Below, in pieces: positions 18,487 through 30,100 of a DNA stretch of 64,000 bases. Every line of letters begins with the position of its first letter. Within the stretch, counting starts at the first letter, position 1. Made by a program: the position numbers and the translations under genes. A model generated the notes under the pieces. It searched no databases. It worked only from the letters and a program-made list of their open reading frames with translations, and was not told where the DNA came from. Source of the DNA: JAMLHH01 sp964653095 (GTDB lineage: Bacteria; Bacteroidota; Bacteroidia; Chitinophagales; JADIYW01); NCBI GenBank assembly GCA_964653095.1, contig CAZZEH010000011.1:31406-95405 (forward strand). Reading direction: 5' to 3'.

Positions 18487-19056
18487 ATGAAGTACATCTT
18501 TTTATTCACCGCGGGCTTTCTTATTTTTTCACTTAATATTGATGAACTACAAGCCCAGCCTTCTGAAAAATATGACTCTGTATCCACTTATGATGTCAAT
18601 CTATCTTCCTACATGACCACAAACGGAAGAGTTTACACCGCCAACGGGAGAGTGATTACCAAGTCAAAATACGATTTCTACAAACAACATTGGGAAAGTG
18701 CTCAAAACTGCCGCCCATGTGAAGTCTATACATACGATGAACAAAACAGACTCAAACACATCGCTATTCAATATGAGGATTGTCTGATAGGAGGTTTTAA
18801 AGAATTTTATCCGAGTGAAACTGTAAAAGTTGAAGGGAATTTCAGGCACCCGGGACAGGATTGGTCGAATCTGAAATTAAGGGGCTTGTGCAGCACACGG
18901 GAAGGGGAATGGAAATATTACTCTTCGGAAGGTAGATTGGTAACTATAGAAACCTATGAGAACGGGAAAGTGGTTAGCTCGGAAAATGTCAAAGATTCTG
19001 AAGAAAATAAGTTGAAAAATAAATTCAAAGGAATATTTAAAAAGCAATCTGATTAA
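18487..19056 (+). CDS. Secreted protein with MORN-like repeats, unknown function
   Basis: 189 residues with a signal peptide (1-23). The mature part has MORN-like units (GGFKEFYPSETVKVEGNF, then GEWKYYSSEGRLVTIETY), the antiparallel hairpin repeats common in secreted proteins of this phylum, and a Lys-rich C-terminal tail. A TAAATTTA box 5 bases before the ATG suggests near-leaderless transcription. Function unknown. Confidence 0.6.
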   Translation: MKYIFLFTAGFLIFSLNIDELQAQPSEKYDSVSTYDVNLSSYMTTNGRVYTANGRVITKSKYDFYKQHWESAQNCRPCEVYTYDEQNRLKHIAIQYEDCLIGGFKEFYPSETVKVEGNFRHPGQDWSNLKLRGLCSTREGEWKYYSSEGRLVTIETYENGKVVSSENVKDSEENKLKNKFKGIFKKQSD

Positions 19057-19205
19057 GAATCTAAAAACCAAATATCAGGAAAGGATTTCTGTCGATTGCG
19101 ATTAATTGTTATTGACTTTAGTGGGCAGGTCTGGCAAATAAAAACTACCGCAGCTATCAATTACCCTGTTAAACTCATAATGATAAACACAGCACCCTTA
19201 TCGAA

Positions 19206-19242
19206 ATAAAAAAGCCTCTCAGGAAAATCCTTTGAGGCTTTC
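19206..19242 (-). terminator. Terminator of tRNA-Leu
   Basis: Read on the minus strand, AAGCCTC and GAGGCTT form a stem (fwd 19212-19218 and 19234-19240) followed by a TTTTTTATTT run, just downstream of the tRNA. Confidence 0.75.
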
Positions 19243-19252
19243 AAGGGTTGGG

Positions 19253-19332
19253 TGCGGAAGGAGGGAATCGAACCCTCACTCCGTAGAACACGAGTTTGAG
19301 TCGTGCGCGTCTACCAATTCCGCCACTTCCGC
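19253..19332 (-). tRNA. tRNA-Leu (anticodon CAA)
   Basis: An 80-base cloverleaf on the minus strand. The acceptor arms GCGGAAG/CTTCCGC flank a D-arm with TTGGTAGA. The anticodon stem CACGA/TCGTG carries the loop CTCAAAC, giving anticodon CAA for UUG codons. A long class II variable arm and a T-arm GAGGG-TTCGATT-CCCTC follow. The discriminator is A, and CCA is not encoded, so it must be added by the nucleotidyltransferase. Confidence 0.95.
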
Positions 19333-19407
19333 AATCAAATCTGAACTTGTGGCTTGAAGTTGCAAAGATAGAAAGAATTCAAATCTGAGCAAGATTTATG
19401 AAAAAGA

Positions 19408-20775
19408 TTATTTAAAAAATCCTCTGAAAATATCCAATCCGTTGGCATAGAGCATCAGGAAGAGCAGGATAGCCATCCCGACCATCTGAGCTGCTTCCAT
19501 AAACTTCAGCGGTAAAGGTTTTCTGAATATCATTTCATAGAGAAGAAACATCACATGCCCGCCATCTAACGCCGGGATTGGCAACAGGTTCATAATAGCC
19601 AAAATAATAGATATCAGAGCAGTCATATTCCAGAAAGAATACCAATTCCAATGACTATCAAATGCTTTTGCTATCGTACCAAAACCACCTAGGGATTCAC
19701 TGACTTTAGCCTTGCCGTTAAAAAGAAGCTTCATCTGTTTTATATAACCGTCTAAAGTGCGGACTGCGAGATTTATACCCGCTGGTATTGCACTAAAGAA
19801 ACCATATTCGACTGTCTTTACTTCATAATATCTGCTCAAATCGGTATTCGGGGCAAATCCTATCCTGCCGTGTTCATCCACTCTGACCGTAAGGGACAGA
19901 TTTTTACTGTCTCTTATAATCTGTAGCTGAACTTCTTCACCTTTATTTTCACCTAATTCCTGAGTCAGTTCATCAAAAAAAATAGTGGATACTGCATTGA
20001 TTCCTACTATTCGATCCCCTTCTTTCAGACCGGCTTTATCGGCATTGGAGCCAGAGATTAAAGCTTCCACTTCCACAGGAAATCTCGGGGCGATAAGTTG
20101 TAAAGATTTACTTTGAGAACGGCCGGAAATCACTTTAGATACAAAATCATCGGGAACAGACAGCACTTCTTCTTTGCCTGCACGGATAACTTCTATTGTC
20201 TTAGCGTCTTCAATGAGCAATATTCGCGTAAAAGCATTGAAGTCCTGAACAGGCTCTTTGTTGATGGAAAGAATTTTATCGCCGTTTTCTATACCCAAAT
20301 CGTAAGTTAAAGAATCCGTAACCATCACACCGTTGGTGGCATTTTTCATGGGCAGATACTGTTCTCCCCATGCCATAAGCATTCCGGCGTAAATGACCAT
20401 TGCAAGAATCAAATTGACGGTTACTCCGCCAAGCATGATAATTAAACGCTGCCAGGCAGGTTTAGCTCTAAACTCCCAAGGCTTTGGAGGTTCATTAAGT
20501 TTTTCGGTATCCATACTTTCATCCACCATCCCGTCTATCTGTACATAACCGCCCAAAGGAAACCAGCCTATACCATACTCCGTCTCTCCTACTTTCTTTT
20601 TTAAAAGCGAAAAGTTCAGCACATTCGGCAATGGAAAAAGGAAGTCAAAAAATACATAAAACTTAGATACCCTTACTTTAAATGCTTTTGCAGCGACAAA
20701 ATGTCCGAGTTCATGCAGAAAAACCAATAACGTCAAACTGAGCAAAAACTGTGATACCTGAATAAAAATGTCCAT
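19408..20775 (-). CDS. rseP: RIP metalloprotease RseP (site-2 protease)
   Basis: A 455-residue inner-membrane zinc protease that makes the second, intramembrane cut in regulated proteolysis, for example of anti-sigma factors. The zinc motif HELGH is at residues 21-25 in the first membrane helix, and the third ligand lies in PALDGGH near residue 395. Two PDZ-like modules lie between them (around VMVTDSLTYDLGIENGDKI and ALISGSNADKAGLKEGDRI). Length fits the two-PDZ RseP form. Confidence 0.95.
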   Translation of the reverse strand: MDIFIQVSQFLLSLTLLVFLHELGHFVAAKAFKVRVSKFYVFFDFLFPLPNVLNFSLLKKKVGETEYGIGWFPLGGYVQIDGMVDESMDTEKLNEPPKPWEFRAKPAWQRLIIMLGGVTVNLILAMVIYAGMLMAWGEQYLPMKNATNGVMVTDSLTYDLGIENGDKILSINKEPVQDFNAFTRILLIEDAKTIEVIRAGKEEVLSVPDDFVSKVISGRSQSKSLQLIAPRFPVEVEALISGSNADKAGLKEGDRIVGINAVSTIFFDELTQELGENKGEEVQLQIIRDSKNLSLTVRVDEHGRIGFAPNTDLSRYYEVKTVEYGFFSAIPAGINLAVRTLDGYIKQMKLLFNGKAKVSESLGGFGTIAKAFDSHWNWYSFWNMTALISIILAIMNLLPIPALDGGHVMFLLYEMIFRKPLPLKFMEAAQMVGMAILLFLMLYANGLDIFRGFFK

Positions 20776-21145
20776 CTAATTTTTTTCGATTGGCGAAAAT
20801 ACTGAAATAAATTCACCTTTTATTCAGTAATTCAGTTAATGATGCATAAAGTGCATATGTGCTATATAAAAAGTAAAACATACTAATCCAACAGACTAAT
20901 TTCTTAGAATTTTCTTTCTGATAAGAAAAGCAGTCAATCGGCACTCCATTTTTTCTTTAAACTAACAGTAATCTGTCAATACATTATAACTTTTACTGTT
21001 GAATAACTAATTAATTTTCTTTAGCTCGCTATGGTAATGTGAAATATTTTTAAATATGTGTTTACTTTCTTGTGAATTTAACACAAACTAAAGGTATTTA
21101 GAGCTACCACAAAACAGCATATTCCTGAATTTAAATTTATTCGTT
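20776..21145. other. Intergenic region between rseP and the giant surface-protein gene
   Basis: A 370-base A/T-rich region that must hold divergent promoters. The rseP side shows TATTTTCG on the minus strand about 18 bases before its ATG. On the giant-gene side I find no perfect TAnnTTTG box. I see no ORF, RNA fold or repeat of note. Confidence 0.4.
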
Positions 21146-24100
21146 ATGAGAAAGGTATCATTAAACGTAATCTCTCCCATCTTAATCACTTTCGCGGTCA
21201 TCACGCTATTAGGATTTGGGCAAAACTTATCCGCGGCACCCATGTCCGGCACATACACTATTGGAGGCAGCAGTGCAAATTATGCCAGCATTTATGATGC
21301 GGTAGAAGCGTTAGAGAGCAATGGGATCAACGGTCCTGTGACTTTTAACATTCGAAACGGTATTTACGATGAACAGGTTACTATTCCGGAAATTACAGGC
21401 TCCTCTCCTGTAAACAGAATTACTTTCAAATCAGAAAGCAACAATAGCTCGGATGTCGTGATAAAAGCCGTTGATGATATTATCGTGACTCATATTATAA
21501 AATTGGAGAAAGCAAAATATATCACTTTTAGAGATTTGACTTTTCAATTTGATGATACTGATATGTTTATGGGAATAATGTTTTCCTCAGACGAAGGCAG
21601 TTCAGATATAGAGTTTATTGGAAATACATTTAACTCAGAGGCAGATATAAATAACGCACTAATCTATATGATTAACCTCTCATCTACGGTTGCTGAAAAT
21701 ATTACTATCAAAGAAAACACTTTTATCAAAGGGTCTAACGCGGTTCTGCTAAGTGGCGATGAAGATCACTTTATAAAGGGTATAGATATTTCAAACAATA
21801 ATTTTATCAATCAGGTTTACAATGGTATCATGATTTCAAATGCGGATGCTCCGCGAGTATATTCTAATAAAATTACAACTGGGGTTACCAATAATGATTT
21901 TATGGGAATTCATCTAATCGACATTTATAATGGTGCTTATATTGCCCGAAACCATGTTTTTGGAGAATATATGTCTGCTGCTATATATGCATTTAATGTT
22001 GATGGTGGAACTCAAAGATTGAAAATAGAAAATAATTTTCTAAGTGTGTCTTCAACTCAGATTTCTATGGGCATCATGCTGATGAGCAGTAAAAACGTCA
22101 ATATAATTCACAATAACGTTAATATTGGAGGACAAAGTGAAGGATACGCTTTGCTTCTCAGCAGCAATGAAAACATTAAAGTTTATAACAACAATCTGAC
22201 ATCTTTAAGTGAATGGGGCACCGCGATGTCGATTAACGATGAAGAACAATCTATTACATACGACTACAACAACCTATACAGTTCGGGAAACGTATTGGCC
22301 TTTTTTGCTTCTCAATCTATAGCTAATCTGGCAGAATGGCAAAATGAAACCGGACAGGATGCGCATTCCATCAGTATCAATCCGGGATATGCTTCCGAAA
22401 TCGATTTACATGCAAGTGCGGATGAATTATACCGGGCAGGAACAAATATGGGTACTACAGAGGACTTCGACGGAAATGCGAGGCCGTCGGGCAATCCGTC
22501 TATAGGAGCCAATGAAGTGGTTGTTCAGGATCATATAGATTTGGGAGTAGTAGAAGTTCTGGCACCGGAGGGATGTGGCCTGAGTAATAGTGAAACCGTA
22601 ATTGTCCGTATCAAAAATTATGGTGCATCAGAGCAGTCCGGCTTCCCGGTTACATTTAAATATAACGGAAAAACATTGACTGAAAATGTTGGAAGCTTCA
22701 AAGTTCCGGCTGTCGGTACTGCTGAATATACCTTTCAGGGCAAAGCAGATTTTTCTACACCGGGAGAGTATCTGATAACCGCCTACACTTCATCACCCGA
22801 TGATGCCGATCGTTCCAACGATACTCTGCATACTACGATAGTCAATGGTACGGCTCCGGCCACAGTGATTGCGGATGATATCACTATCTGTCAGGGAGAA
22901 AGTGCGAGTCTGAGTATTTCCGGTGGAGATTCATATTTATGGAATACTGGAGAAACCTCTGGTACTATTAGTGTCAGTCCAACGACTACGACTACCTATA
23001 CCGTTACATCAACCAATTCTGACGGTTGCAGCACGACAGACGAAGTTACTGTGACTGTGGTTGATGCGGCTACGCCTCCTGTGATCACTGCAAGCGGAAG
23101 TGTTGACCTTTGTCAGGGTGATTCTGTGGTACTGACATCCAATATCGCACAGGATATTCTCTGGTCTAATGGAGAAACTTCTGCTTCCATTATCGTGAAA
23201 AGCGATGGAGAGTATTATGTAACGCTCACCAATGCTTCCTGTGAAGTGCGTTCTGAGAGTATCGTAGTGTCAGTCGCTCCTGCACCCGAACTCAGTCCGA
23301 TAGGGGTCGTCAGTATTTGTAAAGGAGAGGAAATTACATTGACTGTATCAAATGGTGACACTTATAATTGGTCTAACGGAGAAACAACTCCAGAAATTAA
23401 CGTCACTCCTGAAGTAACAACTATTTATTCTGTACAGGCAACCGGAGCCAACGGCTGTAATTATCAGGCAGAGGTATCCATCAGCGTCTTGGATGTGAGT
23501 ACACCGGCAGCGGTCACTAATATGTTCCCGGAAAACGGGGCCACTAACGTAAACTCTAGAGTCTATTTGTCCTGGCAGTCAGCTGACGAGGGTGTCCTTT
23601 TTGATGTGTATGTATGGGAGTTTGGAGAACAGAGACCGGAAAGTCCAAGCAGTAGAAATTTGACTGTTCACAACACTGAATTTGGAGCAGAATCCGGCGT
23701 AAAATACAATTGGCAGGTAATCGCTAAAAACTCCTGTTTTACAGCAGAAAGTGATATCTATACTTTTGAAACCAGTAACCTGCCGGATTTGGTGATAGAA
23801 TCTTTCACTTTCCCGGAAAATCCGGTTTCGGGTTCAGAAATTGAACTCAAGTGGACAGTGAAAAATATTGGTGCCGGCTCTACAGGTGCCACGAGCTGGA
23901 GGGATAGAGTATTTATATCTATGCACGACGATTTTAGTTCATTAGGCAGAATTGCACTTGGGAGTTTTGTCAACCCGTCTTTCCTTGCACCGGACGAAAG
24001 TTATCAAAGAACTGAGAAAGTAAAACTACCGCTGGATGTCATCGGACCTATGTATATTATGGTCGAGTCATACAGCATGTTTCTGAATGAAGCTGATTCA

Positions 24101-27100
24101 GAAAATAATAATAAAATCGGAAGTTTGACGATACAAGCCTCTCCGGCTGCTGACCTGACAGTAGAATCTATTGGAGTGCCTACTACAGCATTTGGAGGAG
24201 ATGAAATCACTCTTACATATTCAGTTAAAAATCTCTCTCCAATAAAAACGGACGGCAGTTGGAAAGATGCTATTTACTTTTCTAAAGAAGAGACATTTTC
24301 TAAAGAGACAGCTGAACTGCTGGGTGTAGTGGATATGGGAAATTATGATTTAGCAGGCAATGCTTCTTATACGAATCAGCCTAAAATCAGACTTCCTTTT
24401 TCATACTCCGGAGAATACTGGGTCTTTGTACACACGGACTACACCGAGACATTATACGAAGCCGGGAATGATGATAATAACCTGATGAAATCAAATCAGG
24501 CGATTGATGTGACCCTGGCACCACCGGTCGATTTGTTTGTGAAATCAGTTACTGCACCCTCAGATGCAATGTCGGGAGACGAAATTGAAATCTCATACAC
24601 AGTCGGCAATCAGGGCAACAATCCTTATACCTCTTTCTGGACAGATAAAGTTTACCTTTCTCAATCCACTTCTTTTGATACGGCTCAATCTGTTTTAATC
24701 CAAAAAATAGATTATACAAAAGGAAAGGAATTAACAACCGGAGAAGAGTATCAAAAGACCTTTACTGTGAATCTGCCGAAACAACTGGCGGGTGATTATT
24801 ATGTCTATGTACATACTGATGCCGACGATAATGTCTTTGAACATACATTCGAGGACAACAATATTCTGCGCAGTAGTGCTCCTATCCAAATTGAGCCGAT
24901 ACCTTATGCAGACCTGATAGTATCTTCTGCCAGTCTGAATGCAGACTCAGCATTTGTCGGAGGCGAGCTCACCGTACAATGGACTGTAAAAAATCAGGGT
25001 GTGGCACCTACTGAAAAAGCCTGGACGGACAAAATCTATATCTCAACAAGTCCGATTTTTACAGATACCACAGCTTTGGCAGTTACATCTTTGAGAAGTC
25101 CCGCCGCACCTTTACAACAGGGGGCTGAAATTCAGAGAAGTCTCAAAATGGCTGTTCCTATCAGCATCCCGGAAGGTCAGGCGTACATCTTTATTTATAC
25201 CGATGTCACAGATAAGGTCAATGAGTTTGCTTTTGAAAATAACAACATATCTGCAGCAATTCCGGTTCATATAAAACTGCCGGATACCCCTTTATCTTAT
25301 GCCGATTTGACCTTGGCAGCAGCATCAGCTCCGATGAGTGTCAATGACGGACAGACTGTAAGCATATTGTGGACAGTACAGAATAAAGGGAACATGGAAA
25401 CTGTCGCTCAGCAATGGATAGACAAAGTATACATTTCCAAAGACTCTGCGAGAAGTAATTTTCAGGAGCTGTTAGAAGTAGAAAGAAACGGATTCTTGGA
25501 TAAAAACAGAGCTTATACTGTGACCAAATCTGTTAAAATTCCGAACGGATTGTCCGGGGATTATTTTATGATTTTTGAAACAGATGCCGATAAAAATGTA
25601 AGCAATGAAATTTCCTGGTCCAATAATCAGTACTTTATTCCTGTCAATGTCACTCTGCAGCCATGGGCAGATCTGGAAGTTACGGAACTGATTACTCCTC
25701 CGACAGTTTATGCCGGACAGACCGCAACAGCTTATTATACAATAAAAAATGTCGGTTCTGTTCCCATAGATTCGGTGAAAATAAGTGATAATCTGCGTGT
25801 TTCTTCAAATCTTACTACATACACGGGAAGTAATGTAGGATATAATACAGCGTACAAAAGCCTGGATGTCAATGAATCTTATTCAGACAGTATCACTTTT
25901 GAAGTTCCGGTATATCTCTCGGGCAACTATTACCTGATTATGTACACAAGCGGTGAGAATTTGTATGAACACAACAGCACCGATAATAATCTGAAATCCC
26001 AAAGTGTTTTGGTTTATCCTGCATCGGCATCCGGTCAGGATTTGATAGTATCAGATTTTACCTGGCCGGCCTCAGCTACCTTGGGTGATGATATATCTAT
26101 TGATTATACAGTAGAAAATATCGGAACTGGTGCTGTCAGAGCTACATTGAAGGATGCTATTTATACTTCAACAGATAAAATTCTGGATATTAATACCGAT
26201 ATTTTATTAGATATGCGGGATAAATCTGTATCGATTGAGCCGGGTGCATCCTATCAGGGACAGTTCAAAGGAAAAGTCAGGAATATCAATGCAGGTGAAC
26301 ATTATGGCATTGTCAAAACCAACGTCAATCACAATATGCCGGAATCCAATACTGACAACAATACAAAAGTGAGTGTTCATACAGCAAGTGTAGATGCTAA
26401 TGCACTCTTGTTAGATGTCCCAACCGATTTCCCGTTGAGTCAGGGTGACTTTGTCTATTACAAAGTAGAGGTACAGGAGGGTTTGGATTTAATTATTGAG
26501 CTGGAAACCGATATTGATGTACCTGGGAATGAGCTGTATGTCGCATATAACAGAACTCCTACTATGACAGATTTTGACTATAAATCCTCTTTGGGGCTGT
26601 TTGCCAAAAGAACGCTTTATTGTCCGGACACCAAAGCAGGAACATATTATATATTGATAAGAACCTCCTCATATACTGATAATCCACAGATGACGGAGAT
26701 ACTGGCAAGAACTCTGCCTTTGACAATTTTAGATATCAATCCTAAGAAACTTGGTCAGGGAGTGGTGACCACAGAGATAGAAGGAGCCGGGTTTAGAGAG
26801 CATTCCAAAGTGTATCTGAGGAAAGGAACGACCAACGTGAATCAGGGCGACGTAATCGTCTTAAATAATAGTATGAAGATGACTGTCAGATGGGACTTAA
26901 CTTCTGTTCCAACCGGGAAGTATGACTTGGCGGTAGTTAATAGTATTGACTCTGAAGCAATTCTTAAAGACAGCGTGACTGTTGAGAAATCAAGCGGGTA
27001 CTTGCTTGAGAGTTATCCTAACTTTTTTCCATTGAATATTGGAGCGGGAAAAAGAGCCAAACTGAGTGCTGGTGCTATCAATGCTGGAAATATTGATATC

Positions 27101-30100
27101 CCTATAATTAGAGGGGACGTAAACTTTTTTACATCGAACAAAATTTACAATACTAAAAAAACAGGGAATAATATTTTCCTTTTACAAGACTTTATTGGAA
27201 ATGAGTATTTAGAAAACATGCCTTATCATCATGGTCCAAATTACAATATGATTCCTTTCATTGTAAAAAACCTTAGTCCCGGTCAGGCATTTGGGATTGA
27301 GAGTGAAATAAATACAGGTAGTTTTAACTCTCTTCCAATTCGTCTGCGATCTCAAGGGCTTTCCGTAAAAGATTTCATCATAAAACAAGCTGAAATGCAG
27401 GAGATTAACAGACAAGGTTTGTTAAAAAGTGATTTAGACTTTTTAAAAGCATACCCAGAAGCTTTAGAGATTATTCATAATCCGATTGCTTTCAGAGATT
27501 CTGTTTTTGCCGTTTTAGTTAAAAAAGGAATTCTGTCAGAGAAAGATTTAAAAGAAACCCTATCGGATTGCCTGACATGCGGAAGCTATATATATTCCTC
27601 AGGGAGTTTAACGACATTTAATACATATACTGATGCAATATTCGGAGCGGGTGGAAAATATATATGGAAAATCAATGACCCGTATGGCAAAGCTGGAGAA
27701 GAACAGGGCTGGGACATAATGAAAGCAACGGATGATATCGACATCCAGTCCACAGAAATAAACCCTTTTGAGATTGAAATTAGATCTTTGAATAGCTTTA
27801 ACAATCAAAAAGATTTTTTGACTACCTGGGAGCCGGGATATGATCAGTGTTGGGTAATAGCCAAGGCCGAAGGGAATATTAAAGGGTTTCATCCTAATAA
27901 ATTCAGACTTAACATTCAACATTTCACGTCCGAAAACAATTTGTACGGCGGAACATTTTCTATCAAACAAGAAAATAGTGAACTGTTGCTTTGCTTCACA
28001 GCGCGAAAACCAGATATTGGTGAAGATGGGATTCCGGGCGGTCCGGGACAGCCGGGCAAGCCGGGTGGAAAAGGTGGTCCGGGCGGATCGGGTACTTGTG
28101 ACATTGAACCCGGCCAAGGTGGTATTGGTGGCCAGGGAGGTATAGGGATTCCGTCTATGAAAAACTTTATAGAACCGCTAACTGAGATTCATGCAGGTCC
28201 GGGCGGCTCGGGTGGCCCGGGCGGAGCAATAATCTGTGATCAAAATAAGACTCTGACCGCAGGTCAGGGCGGCCAGGGTGGTCAAGGCGGTCAGGGTGGT
28301 CCCGGTCAGTATGGAGGAGATGGCGGAGTCGGTGGTGTAGGAGGCGACGGCGGTACCAATTATAAAGGTGGCATTGGTGGCACTGGTGGTCTTGGCGGTG
28401 GTGGTCTGAATGGCGGTGATGGCGGTAACGGCGGTAGCGGCGGTAACGGATTTGATGGAGGAATCGGCGGTATCGGCGGTAATGGTGGCGGGGGTACAGC
28501 AGACAAAAGCAATGGCGGCAACGGTGGTAATGGCGGTAACGGTGGCAACGGTGGGGATAGTGGTGGTGGCAGTGGCGGGACAGGCGGTAATGGAGGTGAC
28601 AGTGGTGGAGCCAATTCTGATCCGGGAGCGGGTGGAAAAGGAGGAAGCAGTGGAGGCTCTGCAGGTAAGAGTGGAGTTGACGGCTTTACACAAGGTGATC
28701 CATGGCCGGAGGATATTCCGGGAAATCTTTATGACGCGCTTATTCACCCGTTTATTGCATTACAGGATGGGCCAAATTGCAGCAATCGACCAGGTACCGA
28801 CCCTTTGAAAAAAGATTGTGAAAAACTATGGCAGGCTGTAGGTTGTGGTGCAACGGTATATAGTTGCGGAATGGATATCGTTAAATATGGAATAGTAGGT
28901 GTTGCTGGTGGACCTTATGGAGTTGCCGCAGGAGTAACGCTGGCTAGCTTTAAATGTACTCTCAGTGCATTAAGTTGCGTAACAGGAGGGACACCTCTTA
29001 CCGATAAAGTAGGATGCTTTTTTGGTGCAGTAGATTTTTTCACGGGAGATCCTTCTGGAATATTGGGGTGCGGTGGTTATACCTGCAAAACGATTCCGTT
29101 AGTAATATCCTGTGACCCAAATGAGATTATAGGGCCTCACGGTGTGGACGAAGAAAAGAAATTTGTGTCTGTCAAAGATACGATGCTCTATACCATCACT
29201 TATGAAAACGACTCTCTTTTGGCCGAGGTACCTGCTCAAAGAGTAGTCATCAGACAGCAGTTGGATGAGCACATTAATCCGCTTTCATTCAGAATTGGAA
29301 AGTTTGGATTCAGAAATATGGAATTTGATGTTCCTGAAAACTTGTTCAGTTATACCGGAAGGCTGAATCTGACAGACGAGATTGGTGTGGATGTAGAGGT
29401 AAGTGCCGGTCTTGATATAGTAAATAATGAAATTTTCTGGGTATTCCAATCCATAGAGTCTGAGACAGGAATAGCGCCTTATGACCCTTTTGTCGGATAT
29501 CTTGCAGTGAATGATGCTTTTGGAAACGGAGAAGGGTTTGTAACCTACACTGTCGTCCCAAAATCGGATTCTAAAACCGGTGACATCGTTACGCATCAGG
29601 CAGAAATTATTTTTGATGTCAACGAACCTATTGCTACTAACATTTGGGAAAACACCATTGATGCCGTAGCACCTGTCAGCGTGATGAAATCTTTGGATTC
29701 GGTACAAGTGCAACCGACCTTCAAAATTGAATGGACGGCTTCTGACGATCAGGGCGGTTCTGGCATAAAAGATTATAGCCTGTACTATTCGGAAGGCGGA
29801 AGTCCATGGACTCTGTATTCGGATACCCTCACGGCCAACGAAGTGATGTTCACAGGATATGCAGGCAGTGAATATGATTTTAGAGTTATTGCCAGAGACC
29901 GCGTAAATAATACGGAAGTCAAAAATATATCCGAAGCACACGTGTGGATATTTGGTGAAAAAGAAATTGAAGTAACTTCTCCGTCTGCCAATGCAGAATA
30001 CTGTAAAGGTGATGAAGCTGTAATCGCCTGGGAAGCTACTGCCGTGAAAACCGTGAACATATCCTGGAGTGCAGATGGCGGAAATACCTATCAAAACATT

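Noticed and set aside
28178..28747. Long antisense and alternate-frame ORFs (Pro-rich, Thr/Ala-rich) over the Gly block
   Set aside because: They are mirror images of the GGX codon repeats; ggc/ggt triplets read as Pro or Ala/Thr in other frames. They have no start context or promoter.
29285..30094. 269-residue minus-strand ORF inside the giant gene
   Set aside because: It lies wholly opposite well-defined Ig-like and DUF7619-like coding sequence, and its translation has no domain pattern.
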